Of a DNA stretch of 64,000 nucleotides, positions 55,956-64,000 are shown piece after piece. The notes under the pieces were generated by a model. The model had not been told where the DNA came from. It searched no databases and was given only the letters and a program-made list of their open reading frames with translations. Both the position numbers and the translations under genes were made by a program. Position 1 is the first letter of the stretch; the number at the start of each line of letters is the position of its first letter. The stretch covers positions 124,001 to 188,000 of the forward strand of contig NZ_LXVX01000011.1 of the NCBI RefSeq assembly GCF_001650725.1, read 5' to 3'. This DNA comes from Sphingobium sp. TCM1 (GTDB lineage: Bacteria > Pseudomonadota > Alphaproteobacteria > Sphingomonadales > Sphingomonadaceae).

Positions 55956-57785
55956 TTAGGGGTTGGCGGCGCAAACGGCGTAACCGAAAGCGGGGAGGGA
56001 GAGGGCAAGGCTGCCCGGCGCTTGCGGAGCGGCCGGGCAGGTGCCGGCCAGCGACGTAAAGCCGCCGCTGGCTGGATCGACCGCGACATTGCCCGACAGC
56101 GGAGCGGCCGATGTATTGAAAGCGACCAGAACCTCCCGCCCCGTATCGGGATCGATGCGGGAGACGGCGAAGAGGCCGGGCTTGTCCGAACCGGAGCGCA
56201 GGATCGTCGCGCCGCGCGACAAAGCGGGCGTGTCGCGGCGGACCTTCGCCAGTGCCGCGATCGCGCGATAGAGCGGGTGGTCGGCGTTGAAATTGTCAGC
56301 GGCCGTGGTCGCCTGCGTGCCGACCAGCCGGTCCGCATTATATTCCGCGACTTTCGACGCGAACATGTCCTGCCGTGCCTGCTGGTCATTGCCGGTGCCA
56401 GCAAAGCCCTGCTCGTCGCCATAATAGATGGTCGGAACTCCCCGTAGCGTCAGCAGCATCGCATGGCCGAGCAGGGCGCGCGCCAGTTCCTCCTGCGCGC
56501 TCATGCCGGGCTTCGCCTGACGCAGGAAGAAGGCGAAACGGCCGGCATCATGATTGCCGAGGAAGGTGGGCAGTTGCATCGCCGCCGTCTTGCCGCCGTC
56601 GTAGAGCGCATCATCCTCGCCAAGGCGCGCAAGCATGTCGGTGCCGGTCTTGCCGCTAGCCGCATCGACGGCGGCGCGCATGAAGGCGAAATCCAGCACG
56701 GCGGGGAAGGCCGCGTTGCGGGTCCAGCTTGCCAGCAGCGCGGGATCATAATCGCCGGTCGCGACCTCGCCGAAAACATGGAAATTGGGGATTCCCTTGC
56801 TCGCCGCATGGGCTCGGATGGCGGGGATGAAGGCGCGCCAGAATTCGGGATTCACATGGCGCGCGGTGTCGATGCGATAGCCGTCGATGCCGAACCGATC
56901 GATCCAGCCCTTGTAGATGGCGATGAAGCCTTCGACCACGCGCGGGTCTTCTGTGGCAAGGTCGTCCAGACCGACGAAATCGCCATATTGCGAACTCTCG
57001 CCCTTCCAGTCGGTATCGCCGCGATTATGATAATAGATAGGGTCGTTGAGCCAGGCGGGGACTTTCACCTTTGCCTCGCCCTTGGGCACGATCGGCGTAT
57101 AGGCGAAGGACGGGTCGGTGAGCTTGCTCCAGTTGGCGGCGCTGCCATCGCGGTCCCCGACGAACCCCGTGTTGATGGGCTTGTCCGCCGCGCCGCCCCG
57201 GCGCGACCAGGGAAAGTCGCCCTTGCCGCGATAGGGCGCCGCGCTGGTCGGGCTTTCGGCATATTGGATCACATCCGCCGTATGATTGGCGATGATGTCC
57301 ATATAGACTTTCATGCCTCGCGCATGGGCGGCGTCGACCAGCGCCTTGAAGTCCTTGTCCGTTCCGAAATGCGGATCGACGGTGGTGAAGTCCGTCACCC
57401 AATAGCCATGATAGCCCGCGCTTTCCTGGCCCTTGGCGCCTTGCACCGGCTTGTTCCTGAAGATCGGCGCCAGCCAGATCGCGGTCGCGCCCAGCCCCTG
57501 GACATAATCGAGCTTCGCCGTCAGGCCCCGGAGGTCGCCGCCATGATAGAAGGCGCGTGATGTGGGATCATAGCCGGTCTGGAGCGGGCCGCCCTTGAGG
57601 CCGCCCTTGTCATTCTTCGGATCGCCGTTGGCGAAGCGATCTGGCAGGACGAAATAGACGATCTCCTGCTCCGGGGTGCGCGCGCGCAGATCGCTCAAGC
57701 TGTCCGCCTGCGCGCTCGTGACGCCCATCAGGGCCGCGCCGATCCCGGCGGCCGTCACGAGCAGTTTCGTGGCCGTTCGACCCAT
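55956..57785 (-). CDS. Secreted GH13 alpha-amylase
   Basis: The 609-residue enzyme begins with a signal sequence (MGRTATKLLVTAAGIGAALM to SAQA). Its GH13 barrel has MDIIANHTADV, the nucleophile D306 in DGYRIDTARHV, acid/base E340 in VFGEVATGD and D413 in LGNHDAGRF. A C-terminal beta domain follows. It likely cuts starch or long maltodextrins in the periplasm or at the outer membrane. The start at 57785 is supported by the signal peptide and by AAGGGG upstream. It is the first enzyme after the TonB receptor, separated from it by a strong hairpin. Confidence 0.92.
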   Translation of the reverse strand: MGRTATKLLVTAAGIGAALMGVTSAQADSLSDLRARTPEQEIVYFVLPDRFANGDPKNDKGGLKGGPLQTGYDPTSRAFYHGGDLRGLTAKLDYVQGLGATAIWLAPIFRNKPVQGAKGQESAGYHGYWVTDFTTVDPHFGTDKDFKALVDAAHARGMKVYMDIIANHTADVIQYAESPTSAAPYRGKGDFPWSRRGGAADKPINTGFVGDRDGSAANWSKLTDPSFAYTPIVPKGEAKVKVPAWLNDPIYYHNRGDTDWKGESSQYGDFVGLDDLATEDPRVVEGFIAIYKGWIDRFGIDGYRIDTARHVNPEFWRAFIPAIRAHAASKGIPNFHVFGEVATGDYDPALLASWTRNAAFPAVLDFAFMRAAVDAASGKTGTDMLARLGEDDALYDGGKTAAMQLPTFLGNHDAGRFAFFLRQAKPGMSAQEELARALLGHAMLLTLRGVPTIYYGDEQGFAGTGNDQQARQDMFASKVAEYNADRLVGTQATTAADNFNADHPLYRAIAALAKVRRDTPALSRGATILRSGSDKPGLFAVSRIDPDTGREVLVAFNTSAAPLSGNVAVDPASGGFTSLAGTCPAAPQAPGSLALSLPAFGYAVCAANP

Positions 57786-57817
57786 AGGGCATCCCCTTTG
57801 ATTTGAACCTGTGAAGG

Positions 57818-57841
57818 CCCGGCGGCGGCGCGGCCGCCGGG
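57818..57841. other. Intercistronic hairpin between receptor and amylase genes
   Basis: CCCGGCGGC (57818-57826) pairs perfectly with GCCGCCGGG (57833-57841) over a six-base loop in the 68-base spacer. It has no T-tract on the minus strand, so it more likely stabilises the upstream receptor mRNA or limits read-through than acts as a full stop. Confidence 0.55.
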
Positions 57842-57853
57842 TCAGTCTACACA

Positions 57854-60574
57854 TCAGAAGCGGTAGTTGAAGCCCGCCATGAAGCGGCGGCCATAGCTTT
57901 GATAGTTGCGGATCTGGATCGACGCGCCGGTGTCCACCGACACGAACGGCTCGTCGGTCAGGTTCTGGCCCTGGAGGAAGACCGACAGGCCTTCCAACGC
58001 GCTGCCCTTCTGGAAATCATAGCCGATCTGGGCGTCGACGATCGTTTCCGCCAAGGCCCGGCGCAGCTCGCGCTCGCCCCCGAAGCCGACGAACTGGCCG
58101 ACGAAAGCGGAACGGTAGCGGACCGATCCGCGCGCCGAGAAGCCCCATTTCTCGAAGAAGAGCGTCCCGTTGGCGACCCAGCGCGAATAGTCGGGCAGGT
58201 CTTCCGCCGATGCACCGACGCCCGGCTTGATGCTGGTCTTGGTATAGCCCGCGCCGCCCGTCAGGCCGAAGCCTTCCAGCGCCGGCGTGATGACGTCGAA
58301 CGGAACGGTGCCGGCGACCTCGAAGCCGTAGAGCTTGCCGCCCTGGCCGTTTACCGGCCGGGTGATGGTGCCGACCATGTTGGTCACGCCGGGCGGCAGG
58401 GTGACGGGCAAGCCGGTATAGTCATAGGGCACGGTTTCGCGATAGACGTAGCTTTCCAGCTTCTTGTAGAAGAACTGGAGGCCCAGATAGCCCTTGGTCC
58501 CGAAATATTTTTCGAAATTGAGGTCCGCTGCCCAGGCGCGATAGGGACGAAGCGTCGGGCTGCCGCCGGTGCCGGTGATGACCCCGCTGGCCGTGTTATA
58601 GCCATAGTCGAGGCTCACCTTCATATCCTCGAAACGCGGGCGCTGGATCTCGCGCGCGCCCGACAGGCGGATGACGAAGTCGGTCGGGAAACGCAGCGAC
58701 AGGTTCATGCTGGGCAGCACGTCCCAGTAATTGGCGCCGCGCGTGGTCGGCACCAGGTCGGCCGCGGCCAGGTTCACGAAGCCGCGCGACTTCTGCTCGG
58801 TATTCTGGGCGAGCACGCCGACATTGCCGGTCAGTTCGGCCGATCCGACGGCCGCTTTGATGTCGGCCATCAGATAGGCGGACATCACGCGCTCCGTCAC
58901 CGAATAGGCCTTGGCCGGCACGTCCTTGCTGGGATTGAGCGTCTTCACATAGACGCCATCGGCCAGCAGCTGGAATGGATCATAGGAAAGGATCGGGCCG
59001 ACACCGATGAAGCTCAGGTCCGTGGCGCTCAGTCGATATTGCTGCGGTAGGACGAGCGAGGTCGCGCCGTTCGCCAGGTTCAGGAAATATTCTTCCGGCG
59101 TCTTGGACTTGGTTCGGTCGGTATAGCCCAGGCCCGCCGTCACCTTCGACAGGAAGCCGCTGTCGACTTCCTTGCCGAACTCCAGCTGGTAGCTCTTGAG
59201 TTCGTCGTCGATGATACGGTCGTTATAATAGCCTTCCTGGTGGCCGAGCGGCGCGCCTGCGCCCCAGCCGAGCGGATCGGTCAGCACCATCAGGTCCGGG
59301 TTGCTGTAGTCCAGCTGGCTCGACGTGAAGCGCGTACCCTTGCTGCCGCTGACGAAATCGAGCGTGTCGGTCGCGCCATTGCCCGCGCCCGCCCCGGTGC
59401 CCGCATTGGATTCGAGCGACAATTCGCTGCGGTCGGTGCGCGAATAGCCGAAGTCGAAGCTGGCCGACCAGCCGTCATCGCCAGTATATTTGGCATTGAA
59501 GCCGCCTGAGAAGATGGTCGACGTGCGCTCATAGCCATGGTTGTTCACCACGGCCTCGACATTGGTGAAGGTGCCGCTCTTGATGAAATTGCCGTCGAGC
59601 GCGGTGCTGCCCGGCACCAGGCTCGCGCCGCTCCAGTAGAGCGGGAATTCTACGCCGCGCTTGATCTGCTTGTCCGTGAAGTCGCCGTAGAAACCGTCGA
59701 AGGTCAGCATCAGCGTATCAGTCGCCTGCACCTGCACGGCGCCCTGGATGCCCAGGCGCTTGAGCTGGGTCGACACGCCGAACGGCTTGATGCCCCCGAT
59801 CACCTTGTTGCCGTCGGCGGTGTCGGCATAGCCCCAGGCTTCGAACTCCTTGGACTGATAGGGTTCGTCGCTATAGGCGACGGACAGGGCGACGCCGATC
59901 CGGTCGCCAGCGAACTGGTCGACATAGGTGCCGGTCAGGCGATAGCCCTTGTCCTTGCTGTCGGCATTGACTTTGCCCAGGTCCGCATAGACGCCACGCG
60001 CACCGACGGCGATCAGCCGCTTGCCATAATCGAGCGGGCGGATCGTGCGGATGTCGACGGTGCCGACCAGACCCTGGTGAATGAGGTTCGCCTGCGGCGT
60101 CTTGTAGACGTCGACGCGGCTCACGACTTCGGCGGGATACTGGTCGAACTCCACATTGCGCTGTTCGCCGGTCGATGTCTGGGGACGACCGTTCAGCGTG
60201 GTGGAGGACAGGTCCGCGCTGGCGCCGCGGATCGCGATCGAGTTGGCGCGACCGAACAGGCGCTGCGACGTCAGGCCGGGCAGGCGGGCGATGGATTCGC
60301 CGATCGATGCGTCCGGCAGCTTGCCGATATCCTCGGCCGACACGGATTCGACGATCGTCTGCGCGTTCTTCTTGACGTTGACCGCGCTTTCCAGCGCCGC
60401 GCGGAAGCCGGTGACGACGATGGTGCTGTTGGGATCATCCTGGGGCGCGGTTTCGGCCTGCGGTGTTGCGGCTGGCGCCGTCTCCTGGGCGAAGGCGGGA
60501 GCCGCCCCGGTCGCCGCGACGATCGCAAAGATGGAAGCGCCCAGCAAATGAGCGCGGTCGAACTGGTTGGCCAC
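57854..60574 (-). CDS. TonB-dependent receptor, maltodextrin/starch type
   Basis: This 906-residue receptor has a signal peptide (LLGASIFAIVAATGAAPAFA) and a TonB-box region, STIVVTGFRAALESA. The plug carries the sequence VESVSAEDIGKLPDAS, SIARLPGLTSQR and IRGASADLSSTTLNGR. This plug version defines the large sugar-receptor branch that includes the Caulobacter maltose receptor MalA. The barrel ends in NYRF. The start is GTG, with GGAGAGGATT upstream. It heads an operon of amylase, alpha-glucosidase and GH97, so import of maltodextrins is well supported by context. The divergent LacI gene probably controls it. Confidence 0.92.
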   Translation of the reverse strand: MANQFDRAHLLGASIFAIVAATGAAPAFAQETAPAATPQAETAPQDDPNSTIVVTGFRAALESAVNVKKNAQTIVESVSAEDIGKLPDASIGESIARLPGLTSQRLFGRANSIAIRGASADLSSTTLNGRPQTSTGEQRNVEFDQYPAEVVSRVDVYKTPQANLIHQGLVGTVDIRTIRPLDYGKRLIAVGARGVYADLGKVNADSKDKGYRLTGTYVDQFAGDRIGVALSVAYSDEPYQSKEFEAWGYADTADGNKVIGGIKPFGVSTQLKRLGIQGAVQVQATDTLMLTFDGFYGDFTDKQIKRGVEFPLYWSGASLVPGSTALDGNFIKSGTFTNVEAVVNNHGYERTSTIFSGGFNAKYTGDDGWSASFDFGYSRTDRSELSLESNAGTGAGAGNGATDTLDFVSGSKGTRFTSSQLDYSNPDLMVLTDPLGWGAGAPLGHQEGYYNDRIIDDELKSYQLEFGKEVDSGFLSKVTAGLGYTDRTKSKTPEEYFLNLANGATSLVLPQQYRLSATDLSFIGVGPILSYDPFQLLADGVYVKTLNPSKDVPAKAYSVTERVMSAYLMADIKAAVGSAELTGNVGVLAQNTEQKSRGFVNLAAADLVPTTRGANYWDVLPSMNLSLRFPTDFVIRLSGAREIQRPRFEDMKVSLDYGYNTASGVITGTGGSPTLRPYRAWAADLNFEKYFGTKGYLGLQFFYKKLESYVYRETVPYDYTGLPVTLPPGVTNMVGTITRPVNGQGGKLYGFEVAGTVPFDVITPALEGFGLTGGAGYTKTSIKPGVGASAEDLPDYSRWVANGTLFFEKWGFSARGSVRYRSAFVGQFVGFGGERELRRALAETIVDAQIGYDFQKGSALEGLSVFLQGQNLTDEPFVSVDTGASIQIRNYQSYGRRFMAGFNYRF

Positions 60575-60704
60575 TTAATCCTCTCCCCTGTGACACCGGA
60601 CGGACCCTTATCGCCGGCGCGGAAACCCTTGCGTTCCGCGAGCATGGCCGTGCAGCGCCACTTCCCCGCGGTGGCGCCGTCTTACGCCCCGTCCGGCCCG
60701 CCAG

Positions 60705-60736
60705 GCCATATGGCATACGTATACGCATAATATGCG
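60705..60736. promoter_or_regulatory. Cluster of palindromes: probable LacI operators of the starch module
   Basis: Three palindromes adjoin one another: GCCATATGGC (60705-60714), ATACGTAT (60715-60722, central CG as in LacI sites) and CGCATAATATGCG (60724-60736). They lie about 130 bases from the receptor start and from the LacI start. The stretch stands out as AT-rich in a GC-rich gap. It probably holds the divergent promoters and the operator; which palindrome binds the repressor cannot be decided by eye. Confidence 0.5.
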
Positions 60737-60863
60737 CCCGCGCTTCGACAGCGCCGACTGTGGCCGGGATGCCACGACGCCGTCTGCCCGAAAGGACGCG
60801 ATTGCCTTGTTTTCCGCAGGCTTCTACCATGGCGGGGCGCAGGGCATCGCGCGGGAGACACAG

Positions 60864-61898
60864 ATGGGCCGCCAGCCGAGCAGCAAGCCGACCAGCTTCG
60901 ACATCGCCTATCTGGCGGGCGTGTCGCAGCCCACCGTCAGCCGTGCGCTGCGCGGTTCCCGGTCGGTAAGCCTCGCCACGCGCGAGCGGATCGAGGCGAT
61001 CGCACGCGAACTCAACTATTCGGTCGACAAGAATGCGTCCTCGCTCCGGTCGCAGCGCTCGAACACCATCGCGCTGCTCTTCTTCGAGGATCCGACCCCC
61101 GACGAATCCAATATCAATCCCTTCTTCCTCTCGATGCTGGGATCGATCACCCGGCAATGCGCCGCGCGCGGGCTGGACCTGCTGATCTCCTTCCAGAAAA
61201 TGGAGGATGACTGGCATGTCCGCTACCAGGACAGCCACCGCGCCGACGGATTGATCCTGCTCGGCTACGGCGATTACACGCTCTACAAGCAGCGGCTGGA
61301 GCAGCTCGTCGGCCACGGCACGCATTTCGTGCGCTGGGGGTCGGTGGACGATCGCAATATCGGGGCGACGGTGGGATCGGACAATGTGGGCGCGGGGCGG
61401 CTGGCGGGCGGGCATCTGCTGGGGCAGGGCCGGCGGCGGATTGCCTTTCTCGGTCATGCCGACGAACATTATCCTGAATTTGCCGATCGTTATCGGGGCC
61501 TGTGTGACGCCATGGCGGAGCAGGGCATCGCCCCGGACCGGGCGTTGCAGGTCGACGCGCTGACCGCCGAGGATGCCGGCCATGCCGCCGCCCGGACGCT
61601 GATCGCGCGCGGCGCGACGTTCGACGCCATCTTCGCGGCCAGCGATCTGATCGCCATCGGCGCGATGCGCGCGCTGGCCGAAGCGGGGCTGGCGGTGCCG
61701 CAGGACGTAGCCATCGTCGGCTTCGACGACATCCCCGCCGCCAGCCTGACCAGCCCGCCGCTCACCACCATCATGCAGGACATGAAGGGCGCGGGCGAAT
61801 TGCTGGTCGACACGGTGCTGGCGCAGGTCGAGGATCGGCCCTTGCCGCCGACCATGCTCCCGGCGCGGCTGGTGGTGCGCCGGAGCACGGTCGGTTGA
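60864..61898 (+). CDS. LacI-family regulator of the starch/maltodextrin operon
   Basis: The 344-residue protein has the helix-turn-helix FDIAYLAGVSQPTVSRALRG, a hinge with NYSVDKNASSLRS and a sugar-binding-like domain. The domain ends in the signature FAASDLIAIGAMRALAEAG and VAIVGFDDIPAASL. The start at 60864 is preceded by GGGAG and puts the DNA-binding helix at the usual place; an ATG at 60732 in the same frame overlaps the palindromes. It is divergent from the TonB receptor/amylase operon and should repress it until a maltodextrin or its derivative binds. Confidence 0.92.
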   Translation: MGRQPSSKPTSFDIAYLAGVSQPTVSRALRGSRSVSLATRERIEAIARELNYSVDKNASSLRSQRSNTIALLFFEDPTPDESNINPFFLSMLGSITRQCAARGLDLLISFQKMEDDWHVRYQDSHRADGLILLGYGDYTLYKQRLEQLVGHGTHFVRWGSVDDRNIGATVGSDNVGAGRLAGGHLLGQGRRRIAFLGHADEHYPEFADRYRGLCDAMAEQGIAPDRALQVDALTAEDAGHAAARTLIARGATFDAIFAASDLIAIGAMRALAEAGLAVPQDVAIVGFDDIPAASLTSPPLTTIMQDMKGAGELLVDTVLAQVEDRPLPPTMLPARLVVRRSTVG

Positions 61899-61960
61899 GC
61901 GCGCGACGTTACCCCTGGAAGGAGTCGAATGCGTGACCACATTGTCGGAGCGGCAGGCAC

Positions 61961-62611
61961 ATGGGCCAAAAGCCGATGACTGAGCCCGTCCTTCACGGCT
62001 ATTTCCGCTCGACCGCATCCTACCGGGTGCGGATCGCCCTCAACCTGAAAGGCGTCGCCTATGCCGACGCCTTTCACCATCTGCGCAAGGGCGAGCAGCG
62101 GGCGTCGGACTATCTGGCGCTCAATCCGCAGGGACTGGTGCCGACGCTGGAGATGGACGGGGCGGTGCTGATCCAGAGCCTCGCCATCTGCGAATATCTG
62201 GATGAGACGGTCGCCGGACACAGGCTGTTGCCCGACGAACCGATGCGCCGGGCGAAGGTCCGGGCGGCGGCGCAGATCATCGCCTGCGACATCCACCCGG
62301 TGCAGAACCTTAGGATACTCGACCGGCTGCGCGGCTTGGGCCTTGCGGAGGGGCAGGTGAAGGCGTGGGCCGCCCAGGTGATCGACGAAGGGCTGGATGC
62401 CTTTGATCGGTTGATCGCGGGGGAGGAAGGGCCGTTCTGCTTCGGCGATCAGGTGACATTGGCTGACATCTTTCTCGTCCCGCAACTGGTCAATGCCAGG
62501 CGTTTCGGCGTCACACTGTGCTGGCCGCGTCTGGCGGCGGTGGAGCAGGCCTGTCTGGCGCTGGATGCCTTCACCAAAGCCGCACCGCAGAATCAGCCCG
62601 ACGCGGAATAG
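61961..62611 (+). CDS. maiA: Maleylacetoacetate isomerase / zeta-class glutathione S-transferase
   Basis: The 216-residue protein has the zeta-GST active-site segment FRSTASYRVRIALNLKG near residues 15-31. The glutathione-site LVPTLEMDGAVLIQSLAICEY follows, and then a C-terminal helical domain with HPVQNLRIL and GDQVTLADIFLVPQL. The zeta class isomerises maleylacetoacetate or maleylpyruvate in tyrosine or gentisate breakdown. The start at 61961 has GGAG ten bases upstream; ATG 61976 is an alternative. It lies 62 bases after the LacI gene with no pathway partner beside it, although an FAH-family enzyme occurs at 25 kb. Confidence 0.88.
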   Translation: MGQKPMTEPVLHGYFRSTASYRVRIALNLKGVAYADAFHHLRKGEQRASDYLALNPQGLVPTLEMDGAVLIQSLAICEYLDETVAGHRLLPDEPMRRAKVRAAAQIIACDIHPVQNLRILDRLRGLGLAEGQVKAWAAQVIDEGLDAFDRLIAGEEGPFCFGDQVTLADIFLVPQLVNARRFGVTLCWPRLAAVEQACLALDAFTKAAPQNQPDAE

Positions 62612-62683
62612 CGGCGGCATGTCGAGCCGCACGGACCGGGCGGTCTCTTCACCAGACACCCCAATAACCGGTTTCGCGTGCGC

Positions 62684-64000
62684 CTACAGCCGGTCCATCT
62701 TCAGCCAGTCGGGATCGCCCACCCACGCGCGCTTCAGCGCGCCGTCGGCCGCTTCGGCGTGCGCCTTGCGCCCCAGCGACCGTTGCGAGGCAGCGACGCC
62801 GTAAAGCGCCCACCCATTGTTCGGCGATTGCATCAGCGCGGTGTTGAATGCCTGCGCCGCTTCGTCATATCGGCGTTGCCGGTACAATGCCGCGCCTAGC
62901 GACTGGTGAACGGGATAATACCAGAAGGGCGGCTCCATATAGGGTATCTTCTCTTCGGTCGCGATCGCCTCGCGGTAGAGATTTTCCGCCTGCCGATATT
63001 CCCCATTGGCATAGGCCCACCGGGCGCGCGCGACGGTCTCGGCCAGTTGCATCAGGTCGCGGGCCGGCACGCCCTGCGCGATCATCGGCAGGACGGCGTC
63101 GCCGTCGCGCACCGCGCGCAGCGCGGTCAGTTCCTGCTCGAAACCCGCCTTGTCGCGTTGCCGCGCGCGCGCGACGGCTCTGGCATAATGACGCATCGCC
63201 ACGGCATAGGGCAGCCGCGCATCGGGCGGGCGCATCCCCAATATCTGTTCGGGCGTGGCGAATTGCGCCGCCGCGAAATAGGGCGACGCATGGATCGCCT
63301 GTATCCAGGCGATCTTGCCGCTGATGGCCGGACTGAGGATCTGGTTCAGCTTGCCCGCTTCCCGCAGCGCGGTGCCCATGTCCCCGGCCATTTGCGCCGA
63401 CGTGACGATGAAATGGACATTGTGCGGATAATAGCCGTAGCGCACCAGTCCGGTGTCGCCGCTTGAGCGGATCCACGCCTCGTCCGCGCGTGCCGCCGCG
63501 ATATTGACCCGGATCGAATCCTGCCAGCGACCCAGTCGGTAGTAGATATGCGCCGGCATATGGACCAGGTGCCCGGCGCGGGGCGCCAGCGGCTTGGAGA
63601 GCCGGTCCGCGGCCGCTTCCGCCCGCTTCGGGTCGGGGCCGTTCTCCATCAGGTGGATATAAAGATGGGCCGCCTGGGGATGGTCGGGATTGCGGGCCAG
63701 CACGGTTTCTACCAGCGCGATTGCATCGCCCAGTCGGGGTTGGGGCGTCCGGCGGTCCGCCAGCCAATAATCCCAGGGCCGCGTGTCCATCGCGGCTTCG
63801 GCGGCCAGCAGGCCGACATCGTCATGGGTGGGATGGGCAGCCGCCGCAGCGAGCATCTCGTCGGCATAGGCGGCGTCCAGCGCCGGTCGGTCCGCGTTCG
63901 GCTCGGCCGAATAGCGTGTCGTCATTGCCGCGGTTAGAGCCTGCTCGGCGGGAGTGGCCTTGCGTGCGAGCCAGTCGGCATAGCGCGCGAGGCCCACCGC
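62684..64000 (-). CDS. TPR-repeat protein, 5' end outside the window
   Basis: The visible 438 residues contain tetratricopeptide-type helical repeats, for example HPQAAHLYIHLMENGPDP, LVHMPAHIYYRLGRWQDSI, WAYANGEYRQAENLYREAI and ALYRQRRYDEAAQAFNTAL. The frame is still open at base 64000, and proteins of this kind normally have about 100 more residues at the N terminus, often with a signal peptide. I therefore treat it as partial. The family is common in sphingomonads and other soil bacteria and has no assigned function. It converges with the maleylacetoacetate isomerase gene; a weak GACC-GGGC-GGTC hairpin lies between. Confidence 0.78.
   Translation of the reverse strand, partial: AVGLARYADWLARKATPAEQALTAAMTTRYSAEPNADRPALDAAYADEMLAAAAAHPTHDDVGLLAAEAAMDTRPWDYWLADRRTPQPRLGDAIALVETVLARNPDHPQAAHLYIHLMENGPDPKRAEAAADRLSKPLAPRAGHLVHMPAHIYYRLGRWQDSIRVNIAAARADEAWIRSSGDTGLVRYGYYPHNVHFIVTSAQMAGDMGTALREAGKLNQILSPAISGKIAWIQAIHASPYFAAAQFATPEQILGMRPPDARLPYAVAMRHYARAVARARQRDKAGFEQELTALRAVRDGDAVLPMIAQGVPARDLMQLAETVARARWAYANGEYRQAENLYREAIATEEKIPYMEPPFWYYPVHQSLGAALYRQRRYDEAAQAFNTALMQSPNNGWALYGVAASQRSLGRKAHAEAADGALKRAWVGDPDWLKMDRL

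Overview
The window is a dense, GC-rich bacterial chromosome segment with about 50 genes, short intergenic gaps and many ATGA or TGATG stop-start overlaps. I see no rRNA, tRNA, insertion sequence or CRISPR array. Several modules pair a LacI-type regulator with a TonB-dependent receptor and glycoside hydrolases. There are also aromatic-ring enzymes, glutathione-linked formaldehyde oxidation, a leucine-catabolism operon and a Ku/LigD pair. Together these suggest an oligotrophic alphaproteobacterium of the Sphingomonadaceae (Sphingomonas/Sphingobium/Novosphingobium-like). The family assignment is inference; no marker gene settles the genus.

Left part (1-15.2 kb). A minus-strand operon (TonB receptor, His-type GH3, second GH3 cut by the window edge) faces a LacI regulator (5192-6244) across three TAGCGCTA-like operators. 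Next is an ABC nitrate-type importer (binding protein, permease, ATPase) with an outer-membrane porin. Its leader carries a strong intrinsic terminator preceded by two hairpins, which looks like an antitermination control. A siderophore-type TonB receptor with a PepSY reductase-like partner follows behind a Fur-box-like site, then a TerC-family membrane protein.

Middle part (15.5-39 kb). Five plus-strand genes (YcaC-like cysteine hydrolase, haloperoxidase-type hydrolase, XapX, Tat-exported amidohydrolase with a Cys/His tail, YoaK-type membrane protein) lead into a LysR regulator. A long co-directional locus then runs to 35.1 kb: amidohydrolase, FAD aromatic hydroxylase, HbpS/GlcG protein, type I extradiol dioxygenase, FAH-family hydrolase, TonB receptor, esterase, GH1 beta-glucosidase, second esterase, small membrane protein and GH106 alpha-L-rhamnosidase. 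My reading is uptake and stripping of a rhamnosylated, glucosylated phenolic compound, perhaps a flavonoid rutinoside, followed by hydroxylation and meta-cleavage of its ring. It resembles in parts the LysR-controlled naringenin (fde) pathway of Herbaspirillum, with sugar removal added. This is the most interesting system in the window. Ku, an MgtC-like membrane protein and LigD form a compact NHEJ operon after it.

Right part (39-64 kb). This holds a formaldehyde operon (adhC, fghA) with a divergent LysR, a DUF3422 protein, a small VOC protein and ilvD. A leucine/isovalerate operon (ivd, mccB, mccA, maoC) faces another LysR. A starch/maltodextrin module (TonB receptor, two GH13 enzymes, SusB-type GH97) faces a second LacI. 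Maleylacetoacetate isomerase and a truncated TPR protein close the window. The general theme is periplasmic breakdown of plant-derived glycans and glycosides fed by TonB receptors, with local repressors for each substrate.
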